Positions 48,330 through 57,652 of a DNA stretch of 64,000 nt are shown in pieces. Position numbers and translations under genes: made by a program. The stretch covers positions 483,871 to 547,870 of the forward strand of contig NZ_RDBL01000002.1 of the NCBI RefSeq assembly GCF_008042035.1, written 5' to 3'. Each line of letters starts with the position of its first letter. The first letter of the stretch is position 1. Origin of the DNA: Streptomyces sp. col6 (GTDB lineage: Bacteria; Actinomycetota; Actinomycetes; Streptomycetales; Streptomycetaceae). The notes under the pieces were generated by a model, which was not told the DNA's origin, did no database searches, and was given only the letters and a program-made list of their open reading frames with translations.

Positions 48330-50420
48330 ATGACGAACTCAGCAGTCGTGCTCGCCGACCATGCCTCCTACGCCGCCGCCGTCGACGAGGCCGCGCAGGC
48401 CGCCGCCGCGTACTACGCCACGGGCGAGAGCACGCTCGACGACGACGCCTACGACCGGCTGGCGCGCGGCATCGCCGCGTACGAGGAGGAGCACCTGCAG
48501 GAGGTGCTGCCGGCCTCGCCGACCGGCAAGGTGGCCGGCGGCGCGGCCGTGGGGGACGTGCCGCACACCGTGCCGATGCTCTCCCTCGACAACGTCTTCT
48601 CGGCCGAGCAGTTCGCCACCTGGACCGCCTCGCTGGAGCGCCGGATCGGACGGCCCGTCACCGCGTGGAGCGTCGAGCCGAAGCTCGACGGCCTGGCAGT
48701 CGCCGCCCGGTACCGCGAGGGCCGTCTGGAACGGCTGATCACCCGGGGCGACGGGACCGCCGGTGAGGACGTGTCCCACGCCATCGGGACCGTCGTCGGC
48801 CTCCCCGCCCGGCTCGTGGAGCCCGTCACGATCGAGATACGCGGCGAGATCCTGATGACCACCGAGCAGTTCGAGCAGGCCAACACCGTCCGCACCGAGC
48901 ACGGCGGCGCCCCCTTCGCCAACGCGCGCAACGGCGCCGCGGGCACCCTGCGCGCCAAGGACCGCGCGTACACGGTGGAGATGACGTTCTTCGCGTACGG
49001 GGCCCTGCCGCTGCCCGAATCCGGTGACCTGGCCGCCGAGCTGTCCGAGCTGCCGCACAGCCAGGTCCTCGGCCGCGTCGCGGACCTCGGCGTGCACACC
49101 GCCGGGGACACCGAGGTCGCGCCGCGCACCGTCGCCACCGTCGAGGAGGTCCAGGCCCGGGTCGAGGAAGTCGCCGCGCTGCGTGCCGCGTTGCCCTTCG
49201 GAATCGACGGCATCGTCATCAAGGCGGACCTGGCGGCCGACCAGCGCGACGCCGGCACCGGCACCCGGGCGCCGCGCTGGGCCATCGCCTACAAGCTGCC
49301 GGCCGTCGAGAAGGTCACCCGCCTCCTCGGCGTCGAGTGGAACGTGGGCCGTACCGGCATCATCGCGCCGCGCGCGGTGCTGGAGCCCGTCGAGATCGAC
49401 GGCTCGACCGTCAGCTATGCCACGCTGCACAACCCCGCCGACATCACCCGACGGGACCTGCGCGTCGGGGACCACGTGATGGTCTACAAGGCGGGCGACA
49501 TCATTCCCCGCATCGAGGCCCCCGTCGCCCATCTGCGCACCGGCGACGAACAGCCCGTCGTCTTCCCCGAGGTGTGCCCGCAGTGCGGTTCGGAGATCGA
49601 CACCAGCGAGCAGCGCTGGCGCTGTGTGCGGGGCCGCGACTGCCGCCTTGTCGCCTCCGTCTCGTACGCGGCCGGGCGCGATCAGCTCGACATCGAAGGG
49701 CTCGGCACGACCCGGGTGGTCCAGCTCGTCGACGCGGGCCTGGTCACCGACTTCGCGGACCTGTTCACCCTGGAGCGCGAACAGCTGCTGTCCCTCGACC
49801 GGATGGGGGAGACCAGCACCGACAACCTGCTGGCCGCGATCGATGCCGCCCGCACCCAGCCGCTCTCCCGGGTGTTCTGCGCCCTCGGCGTGCGCGGCAC
49901 CGGCCGTTCCATGTCGCGCCGCATCGCCCGCTACTTCGCGGAGATGGACCGCATCAGGGCCGCCGACGCGGAGGAGCTCCAGCGGGTCGACGGCATAGGC
50001 AAGGAGAAGGCGGCGGCCGTCGTCGCCGAACTGGCCGGGCTGGCCCCGCTGATCGAGAAGCTGATCGCGGCCGGGCTCACCATGACGGAGCCGGGCGCGA
50101 CCCCGCCGCCGCCCCCGGGCGAGGAGGCCGACGAGGAGGCCGCCGGCAGCACCGAGGGCGCGCCGCTGTCCGGGATGACCGTGGTGGTCACCGGGGCCAT
50201 GACGGGCGCGCTGGAGAAGCTGTCGCGCAACCAGATGAACGAGCTGATCGAGCGGGCCGGCGGCAAGTCCTCCTCCAGCGTCTCCAAGCGCACCGCGCTG
50301 CTGGTGGCCGGTGAGAAGGCGGGCTCCAAGCGGACGAAGGCGGAGGACCTGGGGGTGCGGATCGCGACACCGGAGGAGTTCGCGGAGCTGATCGGGGAGT
50401 TCCTGCCCGTGGACGCGTAG
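48330..50420 (+). CDS. ligA: NAD-dependent DNA ligase, probable second LigA copy
   Basis: A 696-residue DNA ligase. The adenylation lysine is Lys118 in VEPKLDG. The OB domain is followed by a zinc finger with Cys416, Cys419, Cys432 and Cys438, then helix-hairpin-helix repeats and a BRCT domain (about 618-696). All steps of NAD-dependent nick sealing appear possible. Its sequence differs from the usual housekeeping wording ([11 protein letters not shown] instead of NPRNAAAGSLR). The gat and mnmA genes that, from memory, neighbour the main streptomycete ligA are missing. It is therefore probably a paralogue. ATG 48330 is used; ATG 48321 is also possible because GGAGGG lies between them. Confidence 0.9.
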   Translation: MTNSAVVLADHASYAAAVDEAAQAAAAYYATGESTLDDDAYDRLARGIAAYEEEHLQEVLPASPTGKVAGGAAVGDVPHTVPMLSLDNVFSAEQFATWTASLERRIGRPVTAWSVEPKLDGLAVAARYREGRLERLITRGDGTAGEDVSHAIGTVVGLPARLVEPVTIEIRGEILMTTEQFEQANTVRTEHGGAPFANARNGAAGTLRAKDRAYTVEMTFFAYGALPLPESGDLAAELSELPHSQVLGRVADLGVHTAGDTEVAPRTVATVEEVQARVEEVAALRAALPFGIDGIVIKADLAADQRDAGTGTRAPRWAIAYKLPAVEKVTRLLGVEWNVGRTGIIAPRAVLEPVEIDGSTVSYATLHNPADITRRDLRVGDHVMVYKAGDIIPRIEAPVAHLRTGDEQPVVFPEVCPQCGSEIDTSEQRWRCVRGRDCRLVASVSYAAGRDQLDIEGLGTTRVVQLVDAGLVTDFADLFTLEREQLLSLDRMGETSTDNLLAAIDAARTQPLSRVFCALGVRGTGRSMSRRIARYFAEMDRIRAADAEELQRVDGIGKEKAAAVVAELAGLAPLIEKLIAAGLTMTEPGATPPPPPGEEADEEAAGSTEGAPLSGMTVVVTGAMTGALEKLSRNQMNELIERAGGKSSSSVSKRTALLVAGEKAGSKRTKAEDLGVRIATPEEFAELIGEFLPVDA

Positions 50421-50649
50421 CGCGTGCGCGGGGGGAGGCTGGCGGTGCGGCCGTCCGGGGCGTCCGCACCCCGATGCCGCGTGGCCGGCATGGCGGCGCG
50501 GGGCGATGGCGCCCCGGCCGGTCCTTCGATTTGCGAGGGAGTGGCTTTCTTTGCCTCCCTATTGCATAGTGAGGGCTCGGCCATGCCTCGCGATCAGCGG
50601 GTCACTGGGTGTGTGTACGGCCGCGGCTGCGTGCCGGGGGTGAGGGGCG

Positions 50650-51462
50650 ATGCGTTCTTTGCGCGACGTACGGCGGCTCGACCGCTCCGTCCACCGGCAC
50701 CACCGGGGCGCCACCCGGGGCCTCGCCCTCGACCTCGGCAGCTCCCGGACCCGCGCCTGGGTCCCGGGCCGTGGTGTCGTCACGGACACCGGCGACGAAC
50801 ACGGTGAGTACGGCCGGGGCCGGCCCGTCCGGCGCGGCCGCATCGTCGACCCGGACTCCTGCGGGCGCATGCTGGCCCGCATCGCGGACCGGGCGCTGGG
50901 CGACCGCCGTGAGGACGCGGTCATCGTCCTCAGCCACCCCGTCCTCGTCGGTCCCGGACACCGCGACGCTGCCCGGGACCTGCTCCGCGCACTCGGCGCG
51001 TGGGACGTCATCGCCCTGGACAGCGCCAGGGCCGCCGCGGCGTGTGCCGGGCCCGGCGACGGCGGCCCGTTCCTCGTCGTCGACGTCGGCGCCGAGCTGA
51101 CCGAGGCGACCCTGCTCGTCGACGGCATGGTGCGCGACGCGCGTCTCGCCGAGACCGGGCTCGGCGATCTGGAACCAGGCGAGCCGCCCACCGTCGTCGT
51201 CCGGGCCGTCCTGGACATGGTCATGGCCATGTGGCGCCAGGACCGGCACGGTGCGCTGCTCGGCGCCCTGCGCCGGGGGCCGTTGCTCGCCGGCGGCGGT
51301 GCGCTGCGTCCCGACGTCACCAACCGGATAGCGGTCCGCCTCGGCGTCCCGGTCCGGCTCACGGACGACCCGGCGACCACGGTCGTACGCGGGGCGGGGC
51401 TGGTCCTCGGCTCCGTCCTCCGCCACGCGGCGGCGCCCGCACTGCCGGGCCGATCCGGGTGA
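50650..51462 (+). CDS. short MreB-like actin-fold protein
   Basis: A 270-residue protein with an actin/Hsp70-type ATPase pattern. The phosphate-1 motif is GLALDLGSSRTRAWV, the phosphate-2-like motif FLVVDVGAELTEATLL, the adenosine loop LLAGGGALRPDVTNRIAVRLGVPV, and VLSHPVLVGPGHRDAARDLLRALG aligns with the MreB middle. It is about 75 residues shorter than true MreB. From memory, S. coelicolor has a similar short MreB-like gene (SCO6166) near a SecDF gene, matching this arrangement. GAGGGG lies four bases ahead of the ATG. Filament formation is doubtful given the missing sub-domain. Confidence 0.75.
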   Translation: MRSLRDVRRLDRSVHRHHRGATRGLALDLGSSRTRAWVPGRGVVTDTGDEHGEYGRGRPVRRGRIVDPDSCGRMLARIADRALGDRREDAVIVLSHPVLVGPGHRDAARDLLRALGAWDVIALDSARAAAACAGPGDGGPFLVVDVGAELTEATLLVDGMVRDARLAETGLGDLEPGEPPTVVVRAVLDMVMAMWRQDRHGALLGALRRGPLLAGGGALRPDVTNRIAVRLGVPVRLTDDPATTVVRGAGLVLGSVLRHAAAPALPGRSG

Positions 51463-52220
51463 CGCCCCGCCCGGGGCCGCCTCCGGGGAACACGGAGCCC
51501 GGAACCCGTCCGGACGAGCGGGTACGCGGCACGCGGGCGCTGTTCGCCGTGGCGCGCGGCGCCCGGTCGCATGCGGAACGCGCCCCCGCCGAGCGGGCGT
51601 CGCTTGCGACCACGCGTGCCTGGCCGCGCTCGGAGCCCGCCCCCGCCGTGTCGGCGTTGCCCATGACGACGCGCACCTGGCCGCACCCCGAACCCGCCCG
51701 AGCCGCGCGGTGCTTCCTCGTCGCGCTGCTCCTCGCCGTGCTCGCCCTCGTCGGTGCCGCACCGGCCGCGACGGGTGCGACCCTCCCCGTACGCGCCACC
51801 GCGGCGCTCCCCGGGACGGTCACGACGACGGCCCCCGGCCTCCCCGTACGCACCCCGAACCCACGCGGGTCCGCCGTACCCGACACCGCACCCCGGTCCG
51901 CCGCACCCGCTCCGGCCCCCGAACCCCCCGCCACCGCCGAGCGCGGCGCGCACACCACCCCGTGGGCCGCCGCCGAGCACCCCCGTACCGCGCACCAACT
52001 GCCGCCGCCGGGACCGGGCGGACTTGTCCCGTGCCCGGCCGGCGTCCCGCTGCCGTTCCCCGTCCCCGGGTCCGTCGCCGTCGCCCCCACCTCCGCCGTG
52101 CAGCGCCTGCGCGTGGCGCTGCACGGCGTGCGCGGGCCTCCGAGTGCCGGTGTCCACCGGCCCAGGGACCGCTTCCCGGTCCCGTGCACCATCAACGCCG
52201 TGCCTCTCCCGCTGTCCTAG
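51459..52220 (+). CDS. Pro/Ala-rich single-pass membrane or secreted protein
   Basis: A 253-residue low-complexity protein if read from GTG 51459, which overlaps the MreB-like stop in a GTGA. A shorter start at ATG 51663 gives 185 residues. A hydrophobic helix (CFLVALLLAVLALVGAAPAATGA) is followed by a Pro/Thr-rich stretch and a terminal domain with two Cys (VPCPAG…PVPCTINAV) that could form a disulphide outside the cell. Just before the helix a 12-residue unit is repeated (TRAWPRSEPAPA, TRTWPHPEPARA). No family is recognised. Codon bias fits a real gene in this frame. It lies between the MreB-like and SecDF genes. Confidence 0.5.
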   Translation: MTPRPGPPPGNTEPGTRPDERVRGTRALFAVARGARSHAERAPAERASLATTRAWPRSEPAPAVSALPMTTRTWPHPEPARAARCFLVALLLAVLALVGAAPAATGATLPVRATAALPGTVTTTAPGLPVRTPNPRGSAVPDTAPRSAAPAPAPEPPATAERGAHTTPWAAAEHPRTAHQLPPPGPGGLVPCPAGVPLPFPVPGSVAVAPTSAVQRLRVALHGVRGPPSAGVHRPRDRFPVPCTINAVPLPLS

Positions 52221-52262
52221 CCGGGGCGGGGGGCGCCCGGCGCCCCTCGGAGGGAACCCGCA

Positions 52263-54554
52263 ATGACGCGCGCCACCACGGTGCGGGCGGTTCTGGCTGC
52301 GGCCGTACTGCTCGTCTCCGTGCTCATCACGCTGACCATGTCCCCCAGACTCGGCCTCGATCTCCAGGGCGGCACCCGCATGGTGCTCCAGGCCGAGGAC
52401 TCCGACACCGCGAAGGCCGACCGCGAGAGCACCGACCGCACCCTGGAGGTGCTGCGCCGGCGCATCGACTCGCTCGGGGTGACGGAACCGGTCCTCACCA
52501 GGTCCGGCGAGGACCGGATCATCGTCGAACTCCCGGACGTCCAGGACCCCCGCAAGGCCGCCCAGGTCATCGGCAAGACCGCCCAGCTGACCTTCCACGC
52601 GGTCCAGGGCCCGGGTGAGGCGGACAAGGACGGCAAGGGGCTGACCCTGCCCGACGAGCAGGGCCGCCAACTGGCCCTCGGCCCCGCCGCGCTGTCCGGC
52701 GCCGGCGTCAAGGAGGCGTCCGCCTCGTTCGACGCCCAGCAGGGCGCGGGCTGGACCGTCTCGCTCGGCTTCCACAAGGACGCCGGCCGGGACTGGACCC
52801 GGCTGACCGGCAAGGCGGCCTGCCATCCGGTTCAGGACGCGCGGCGCCGCGTCGCCATCGTGCTCGACAAGAAGGTGATCTCCTCGCCGCAGGTCTCGCC
52901 GACCGTCTCCTGCGGTGCGGGCCTGCCCTCGGGCTCCACGCAGATCACCGGTTCGTTCAGCGCGGACGAGGCCCGCGAACTCGCCCTGCTGATCGAGGGC
53001 GGCGCCCTGCCCGTGCCCGTCGGGATCGTGGAGCAGCGGACGGTGGGGCCGACGCTCGGTGCCGCCGCGATCGACGCCAGCGCGCGGGCCGCCCTGATCG
53101 GCGCGGCGGCCACCGCCCTGTTCATCACCGTCGTCTACCGCCTGTTCGGCGCGCTCGCCGCCGTCGCGCTCGGCGCCTACGGCGTCATCTCGTACGCGGC
53201 GCTCGTCGGCCTCGGCGTGACGCTCACCCTGCCGGGGCTCGCCGGATTCGTCCTGGCCATCGGCATGGCCGTCGACGCGAACGTGCTGGTCTTCGAACGG
53301 GCCAGGGAGGAGTACGCGGGGCGCCCCGGCAAGAGCCTGCGGTCCTCGCTCACCGCGGGGTTCAAGGGTGCCTGGACCGCCGTCGCCGACTCCAACGTGA
53401 CGACGCTCATCGCGGCCGGGCTGCTGTTCTTCCTCGGCTCCGGACCGGTCAAGGGCTTCGGGGTCACGCTCGCCATCGGTGTCCTGGCGTCGATGTTCTC
53501 CGCGCTCGTCATCGCCCGCGCCCTCACCGAGACCGCGGCCCGCTCCCGGTTCGTCGCCGACTACCGGGGCGTCAACGGCATCGCGAACCCGGGCCGGGTG
53601 CGGACCTGGCTCACCCGGCGCGACCCGCAGCTCATGCGCTTCCCGCGCCGCTGGCTGACCGTCTCCGCCGTCCTGATCGCGGTGGCCGTCGCGGGCATCG
53701 TGGTGCGCGGGGTGAACCTCGGCGTGGAGTTCACCGGCGGACGCCTCGTCGAGTACTCCACCAGCCGCCCGGTGGACGTCGAGACCGCCCGCACGGCGCT
53801 GGCGGGCGCCGGGTTCGGCGACGCGGAGGTGACCACGGCCGGCGCGGGCGACCTCTCCGTACGCACCGGGGAACTCGGCAACGACGACGAACACGCCCTG
53901 CGGGCCGCGCTGGCCGCCGAGGGAGGCGAGACCACCAAGGTCCGCGACGAGCTGATCGGCCCCAGCCTCGGCGACGAACTGCGGCGCAACGCCCTGATCG
54001 CCCTGGGCATCGCCGTACTCGTCCAGCTGGGCTATCTGGCGATCCGGTTCCGCTGGACGTTCGCCGTCGCCTCGGTCGGCGCGCTGGTGCACGACGTGAT
54101 CATCCTGGTCGGGGCGTTCGCCTGGCTGGGACGCACCGTCGACGGCATCTTCCTGGCGGCGCTGCTCACCGTCATCGGGTACTCCGTCAACGACTCGGTC
54201 GTGGTCTTCGACCGGGTGCGCGAGCTGTGGGCGAAGGCCCGCAGGAAACCCCTCGCGGAGGTGGCGAACCGGGCGGTCCTGCAGACCGTGCCCCGGACGG
54301 TGAACACCGGGATGGGCGCCCTGTTCATCCTCACCGCCCTCGCCGCGCTCGGCGGTGACTCGCTGGAGGACTTCGCGCTGGCCCTGCTGATCGGCATCGT
54401 CGTCGGTACGTACTCCTCGGTGATGACCGCCGTACCGGCCGCGCTGCTGCTGGAGCGCACCAGCAAGGTCCCGCCTCCCGCCCGCACCCGGGCCCCGCGC
54501 GCCGGACGGGGCGCCGGACGCCGCGACCCGCACGACAACGGCGCGCGGGTGTGA
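52263..54554 (+). CDS. secDF: fused SecD-SecF protein export protein
   Basis: A 763-residue membrane protein combining SecD (about 1-430) and SecF (about 460-740), 12 TM helices in all. SecD motifs are GLDLQGGTRMVL and the TM4 region IGMAVDANVLVFER; SecF motifs are VEFTGGRLVEY and VIGYSVNDSVVVFDRVRE. SecDF uses the proton gradient to complete translocation of Sec substrates. Streptomyces usually carries separate secD and secF genes elsewhere as well, so this is probably the second set. GGAGGG precedes the ATG by ten bases. It is likely in one transcript with the two genes upstream, and a bidirectional terminator follows. Confidence 0.93.
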   Translation: MTRATTVRAVLAAAVLLVSVLITLTMSPRLGLDLQGGTRMVLQAEDSDTAKADRESTDRTLEVLRRRIDSLGVTEPVLTRSGEDRIIVELPDVQDPRKAAQVIGKTAQLTFHAVQGPGEADKDGKGLTLPDEQGRQLALGPAALSGAGVKEASASFDAQQGAGWTVSLGFHKDAGRDWTRLTGKAACHPVQDARRRVAIVLDKKVISSPQVSPTVSCGAGLPSGSTQITGSFSADEARELALLIEGGALPVPVGIVEQRTVGPTLGAAAIDASARAALIGAAATALFITVVYRLFGALAAVALGAYGVISYAALVGLGVTLTLPGLAGFVLAIGMAVDANVLVFERAREEYAGRPGKSLRSSLTAGFKGAWTAVADSNVTTLIAAGLLFFLGSGPVKGFGVTLAIGVLASMFSALVIARALTETAARSRFVADYRGVNGIANPGRVRTWLTRRDPQLMRFPRRWLTVSAVLIAVAVAGIVVRGVNLGVEFTGGRLVEYSTSRPVDVETARTALAGAGFGDAEVTTAGAGDLSVRTGELGNDDEHALRAALAAEGGETTKVRDELIGPSLGDELRRNALIALGIAVLVQLGYLAIRFRWTFAVASVGALVHDVIILVGAFAWLGRTVDGIFLAALLTVIGYSVNDSVVVFDRVRELWAKARRKPLAEVANRAVLQTVPRTVNTGMGALFILTALAALGGDSLEDFALALLIGIVVGTYSSVMTAVPAALLLERTSKVPPPARTRAPRAGRGAGRRDPHDNGARV

Positions 54555-54559
54555 CGCCC

Positions 54560-54596
54560 GGGGCCCGTGTCTCCCGTAGCGGCGGACACGGGCCCC
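54560..54596. terminator. bidirectional terminator between SecDF and XRE gene
   Basis: GGGGCCCGTGTC (54560-54571) pairs with GACACGGGCCCC (54585-54596), 12-bp stem, between convergent genes. Confidence 0.8.
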
Positions 54597-54603
54597 TCCG
54601 TCG

Positions 54604-55413
54604 TCAGGGCATCAGTGAGCGCAGATACGCGGCGGTGTCCGGGTCGGCCGGCAGCAGCGTCTCGATGGCCAGCTCCGCAACCGTCACATCCATCGGCGTG
54701 TTGAACGTGGCGATCGAGGCGACGAACGACAGCACCCGCCCGTCGTGCTCGATGACCAGCGGCAGGGCGAACGGTACGGAGGCCGAGGGCGGCTGTCCGT
54801 CCCGCTCCCCGTCCCGGCCCGCCGGCGCCGGGTAGGCCGCCACCTCCTCGTACAGGGCGCGCAGCTCCGCCGAACGGACCAGCGCGATCTGGCGCTCCAT
54901 CTGTGCGAGGAGGTCCGCCCGCCACGCGCGCAGGTTACGGATGCGCGGGGCCAGGCCCTCCGGATGCAGCGTGAGGCGCATCGCGTTCAGCGGCGGGGCG
55001 AGCAGGTGGTCCGGGACGCCCTCCAGCAGCCGGGTCATCCCCTGATTGGCCGCCACCACCGTGTACGTCCCGTCCACGACGAACGCCGGATACGGTTCGT
55101 AGCCCCGCAGCAGCCGGTCGAGGCCGTCGCGCAGCGCCCCCATCGCCGGGTCGTCGAGCGCGGTCTCCGCGTAGTGCGGGGCGTAACCCGCCACCACCAG
55201 CAGGGCGTTGCGCTCCCGGACCGGAACCTCCAGATGCTCGGCCAGCCGCAGCACCATCTCCTCGCTGGGACGCGAGCGCCCCGTCTCGACGAACGAGATG
55301 TGCCGGGCCGAGGAGCCGGCCCGCAGCGCCAGCTCCAGCTGACTGATCCGGCGCCGCTCCCGCCAGCTGCGCAGCAGCGGCCCTACCCCCGTGTCGAGCG
55401 CGACAGTTGTCAT
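54604..55413 (-). CDS. XRE-type regulator with MmyB-like ligand domain
   Basis: A 269-residue regulator. The Cro/XRE helix-turn-helix lies at about 11-65 (LLRSWRERRRISQLELALRAGSSARHISFVETGRSRPS), and the MmyB-like domain (PAS-related) from about 100 to 265 (YEPYPAFVVDGTYTVVAANQGMTRLLEG…LRLTLHPEGLAPRIRNLRAWRADLL). Such regulators often control a divergent short-chain dehydrogenase. Here the divergent gene, 64 bp away, encodes a pterin dehydratase-like protein. The ligand is unknown. Confidence 0.92.
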   Translation of the reverse strand: MTTVALDTGVGPLLRSWRERRRISQLELALRAGSSARHISFVETGRSRPSEEMVLRLAEHLEVPVRERNALLVVAGYAPHYAETALDDPAMGALRDGLDRLLRGYEPYPAFVVDGTYTVVAANQGMTRLLEGVPDHLLAPPLNAMRLTLHPEGLAPRIRNLRAWRADLLAQMERQIALVRSAELRALYEEVAAYPAPAGRDGERDGQPPSASVPFALPLVIEHDGRVLSFVASIATFNTPMDVTVAELAIETLLPADPDTAAYLRSLMP

Positions 55414-55476
55414 ACGGAGACCGTAACGTCACCGGCACCGCCGACCGGTACCGACCACCAGTGAGGGAGCCGCCCC

Positions 55477-55782
55477 ATGCCCGCCGCACCGCTGCCGCAG
55501 AACGAGATCGAGGACCGGCTGCGCGACCTGCCCGGCTGGTCGCTGGAGGGCGACCGGATCGGCTGCACCTACCGCCTGCCCTCGCACGTCGCCGCCGCCG
55601 CGTTCACGATGCACATCGCCGCGATCCAGGACGAGCTGGACCACCACAGCGACCTGACGCTCGGCTACAACACCGTCGCCCTGTCGGTGAACTCCCACGA
55701 CGCGGGCGGCAAGGTCACCGAGAAGGACCTCGGCCTGGCCGCCCGCGTCACCGCGGTGGCACCCGGCCACGGGGCGAAGTAG
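55477..55782 (+). CDS. phhB: pterin-4a-carbinolamine dehydratase
   Basis: A 101-residue PCD/DCoH protein that dehydrates 4a-hydroxytetrahydropterin formed by aromatic amino acid hydroxylases. The active-site region ELDHHSDLTLGYNTVALSVNSHDAGG has the paired His and the following Asp, and VTEKDLGLAA closes the domain. No pterin-dependent hydroxylase gene is in the window, so partner and role are open; many bacterial PCD proteins recycle folate-like pterins. GAGGGAG lies ahead of the ATG. It is divergent from the XRE gene and convergent with a LysR gene. Confidence 0.9.
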   Translation: MPAAPLPQNEIEDRLRDLPGWSLEGDRIGCTYRLPSHVAAAAFTMHIAAIQDELDHHSDLTLGYNTVALSVNSHDAGGKVTEKDLGLAARVTAVAPGHGAK

Positions 55783-55794
55783 CGCCCGCCGTCC

Positions 55795-56757
55795 TCAGGG
55801 CGCGGCGCCGAAGCCGGGGTGCGCGGCGAGCCAGCGTGTATAGCTCTCGCTGCGCTCCACCGCCTGGGTGTACGCCGCCCGGGTGTGCCCGCCGACGGTT
55901 CCGGCCGCCGCCGACGCGGTGGCCGAGCGCGGGTGCCGGCCCAGCAGATGGCGCCAGCTGAGCGGCGCCCCGCCGATCGGACGGGTGACCACGCCCGGGG
56001 TCGGCGGGAAGGTCGCCCGGCACAGCCCGACCGCCCGTCCCACCTGGACGAGATGGACGACGGACGTTGTGTCCGTCTCGTACACCGAAGCCGGGCTGAA
56101 ACCGGCGCGGGCGCACGCCGCCACGAAACAGTCCGCGAAGCAGCCGTCACCCGGCACGTCCGCCCAGCACTCCTGCGCCAGCTCGGACAGCTCCAACTCG
56201 TCCCGGCCCGCGAGTGGATGGGTCTCCGGCAGCATCACGAAGACCGGATCGATCCCGATGAGCTGCCACTCCAGCCGGTCCGCGTCCGGCGGCGCGCTCT
56301 CGCCGCAGGTCCCGATGAGCGCGAAGTCCAGCCGTCCGTCGACCAGTTGCGAGGCCAGCTCGGCCACCGACCAGGAGGTGTACGTGGACACCGGCGCGGC
56401 CGGGTGCGCGGCGGCCAGCCGGTCGACGAGCCCGCCGAGCAGCGGGCCGTGCGTGCCGCCCAGCCGGAACCGCTCCACGGTCCCCCTCGCGTTGGCGAAC
56501 CGCACCGCCTCCTCCTGGAGCTCGCTGACGGCGGGCAGCACCACCCGGGCCCGCTCCAGCACCAGTTCGCCCAGCGGGGTCGCCCGCGCGCCCGTGTGGT
56601 CCCGGACGAACAGCGGGCCGCCGAGCGCCTTCTCGATCCGGCGCAGCTGTGCGCTGAGCGCGGGCTGCGCGAGGCCCAGCACGGTGGCGGCCTTGGTCAG
56701 GCTGCCGGTGTCGGCGATGGCACGTACGGTTCGCAGATGCCGCAACTCCAGCTCCAT
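55795..56757 (-). CDS. LysR family transcriptional regulator
   Basis: A 320-residue LysR regulator. The N-terminal helix-turn-helix is ELRHLRTVRAIADTGSLTKAATVLGLAQPALSAQLRRIEKALGGPLFVR. The effector domain begins near residue 95 (FRLGGTHGPLLGGLVDRLA), and the C-terminal tail is extended by a HTRAAYTQAVERSESY segment. It is divergent from a methyltransferase gene across 102 bp that includes TTGGTGGTTTAGACCTATAG, an AT-rich likely promoter/operator. The inducer is unknown. Confidence 0.9.
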   Translation of the reverse strand: MELELRHLRTVRAIADTGSLTKAATVLGLAQPALSAQLRRIEKALGGPLFVRDHTGARATPLGELVLERARVVLPAVSELQEEAVRFANARGTVERFRLGGTHGPLLGGLVDRLAAAHPAAPVSTYTSWSVAELASQLVDGRLDFALIGTCGESAPPDADRLEWQLIGIDPVFVMLPETHPLAGRDELELSELAQECWADVPGDGCFADCFVAACARAGFSPASVYETDTTSVVHLVQVGRAVGLCRATFPPTPGVVTRPIGGAPLSWRHLLGRHPRSATASAAAGTVGGHTRAAYTQAVERSESYTRWLAAHPGFGAAP

Positions 56758-56859
56758 CAGCGCACGTTATGGTGCCCGTGGCCCCACGGCAATACGTTGG
56801 TGGTTTAGACCTATAGTTCGGACACCCGTACGCCCGACCATGGCCTGGAGTCGCCCCCG

Positions 56860-57612
56860 ATGATGCTGGACTACGACCAGGAGGCCGCCGACTACGATGC
56901 CACGCGCGGCGGGCTGCCGCGTGCCGAGGCGGCGGCCGCCGCCGTGCTCGGCCTGGTGCCCGACACGGCCCGCTCCCTGCTGGACATCGGCTGCGGCACG
57001 GGCCTGGTCACCGGGCGGATCGCCGCCGGTCGCCCCGGACTCCGGGTGACCGGGTCGGACGCCTCGCGCGGCATGGCCCGCGTCGCCCGGGACCGCGTCG
57101 GCGCCGTCGTGCTCGCCGACGCCCGCCGGCTGCCCCTGCCCGGCGCCGCTGTGGACGCGGTCTGTGCCGTCTGGCTGCTGCATCTGCTGCGCGAGGAGGG
57201 CGCGGTACGGGCGGTGGTGGCCGAGGTGGCGCGGGTGCTGCGGCCGGGCGGGGTGTTCGTCACCACCGTGGACAAGGACGCCTGCCACGACGTGGGCAGC
57301 GACATCGACGAGGCGTTCACCCCGTACCTGGTGCCGGCCGCGTCCGACGGTACGGACCTGGTCGTCGGGTACGCGGCCGAAGCCGGTCTGGAGGCCGCCG
57401 GGGAGGCGTTCTTCCCCGGCCACGGGCAGGGGCGCACCCCGCGGCGGGCGGCCGGCGCCGTGCGCCGGGGCTACTACGCCTCGCGCCTGGCCCTGCCCGG
57501 CGAGGCCGCCGAAGACCTGGCCCGGACCCTGGAATCGCTCCCGGACCAGGAACGGCGGCGCGCCGACCCGGAGTACCGACTGCTGGCCTTCCGCCGCCGG
57601 GCGGACAGCTGA
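56860..57612 (+). CDS. class I SAM-dependent methyltransferase (Methyltransf_11)
   Basis: A 250-residue methyltransferase. MMLDYDQEAADYDATRGG is followed by SAM-binding SLLDIGCGTGLVTG, TGSDASRGMARVA, LADARRLPLPGAAVDAVCAVWLLHLL and VLRPGGVFVTTVDKD. It resembles the UbiE-like small-molecule methyltransferases; the acceptor is unknown. It is divergent from LysR, the probable regulator, and ends at a convergent terminator. The start ATG follows GTCGCCCCCG with no clear ribosome binding site; the second codon is also ATG. Confidence 0.88.
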   Translation: MMLDYDQEAADYDATRGGLPRAEAAAAAVLGLVPDTARSLLDIGCGTGLVTGRIAAGRPGLRVTGSDASRGMARVARDRVGAVVLADARRLPLPGAAVDAVCAVWLLHLLREEGAVRAVVAEVARVLRPGGVFVTTVDKDACHDVGSDIDEAFTPYLVPAASDGTDLVVGYAAEAGLEAAGEAFFPGHGQGRTPRRAAGAVRRGYYASRLALPGEAAEDLARTLESLPDQERRRADPEYRLLAFRRRADS

Positions 57613-57616
57613 GCCG

Positions 57617-57645
57617 GGGCGACGGCCGACGAACAGCCGTCGCCC
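57617..57645. terminator. bidirectional terminator between methyltransferase and NmrA-like gene
   Basis: GGGCGACGGC (57617-57626) pairs with GCCGTCGCCC (57636-57645), loop of nine bases, in the 40-bp gap between convergent genes. Confidence 0.7.
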
Positions 57646-57652
57646 GGCCGTG

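Noticed and set aside
50559..54533. 1324-codon minus-strand open frame opposite the MreB-like and SecDF genes
   Set aside because: Gly/Arg/Ala-rich shadow of high-GC coding sequence; it lies antisense to genes with clear motifs.
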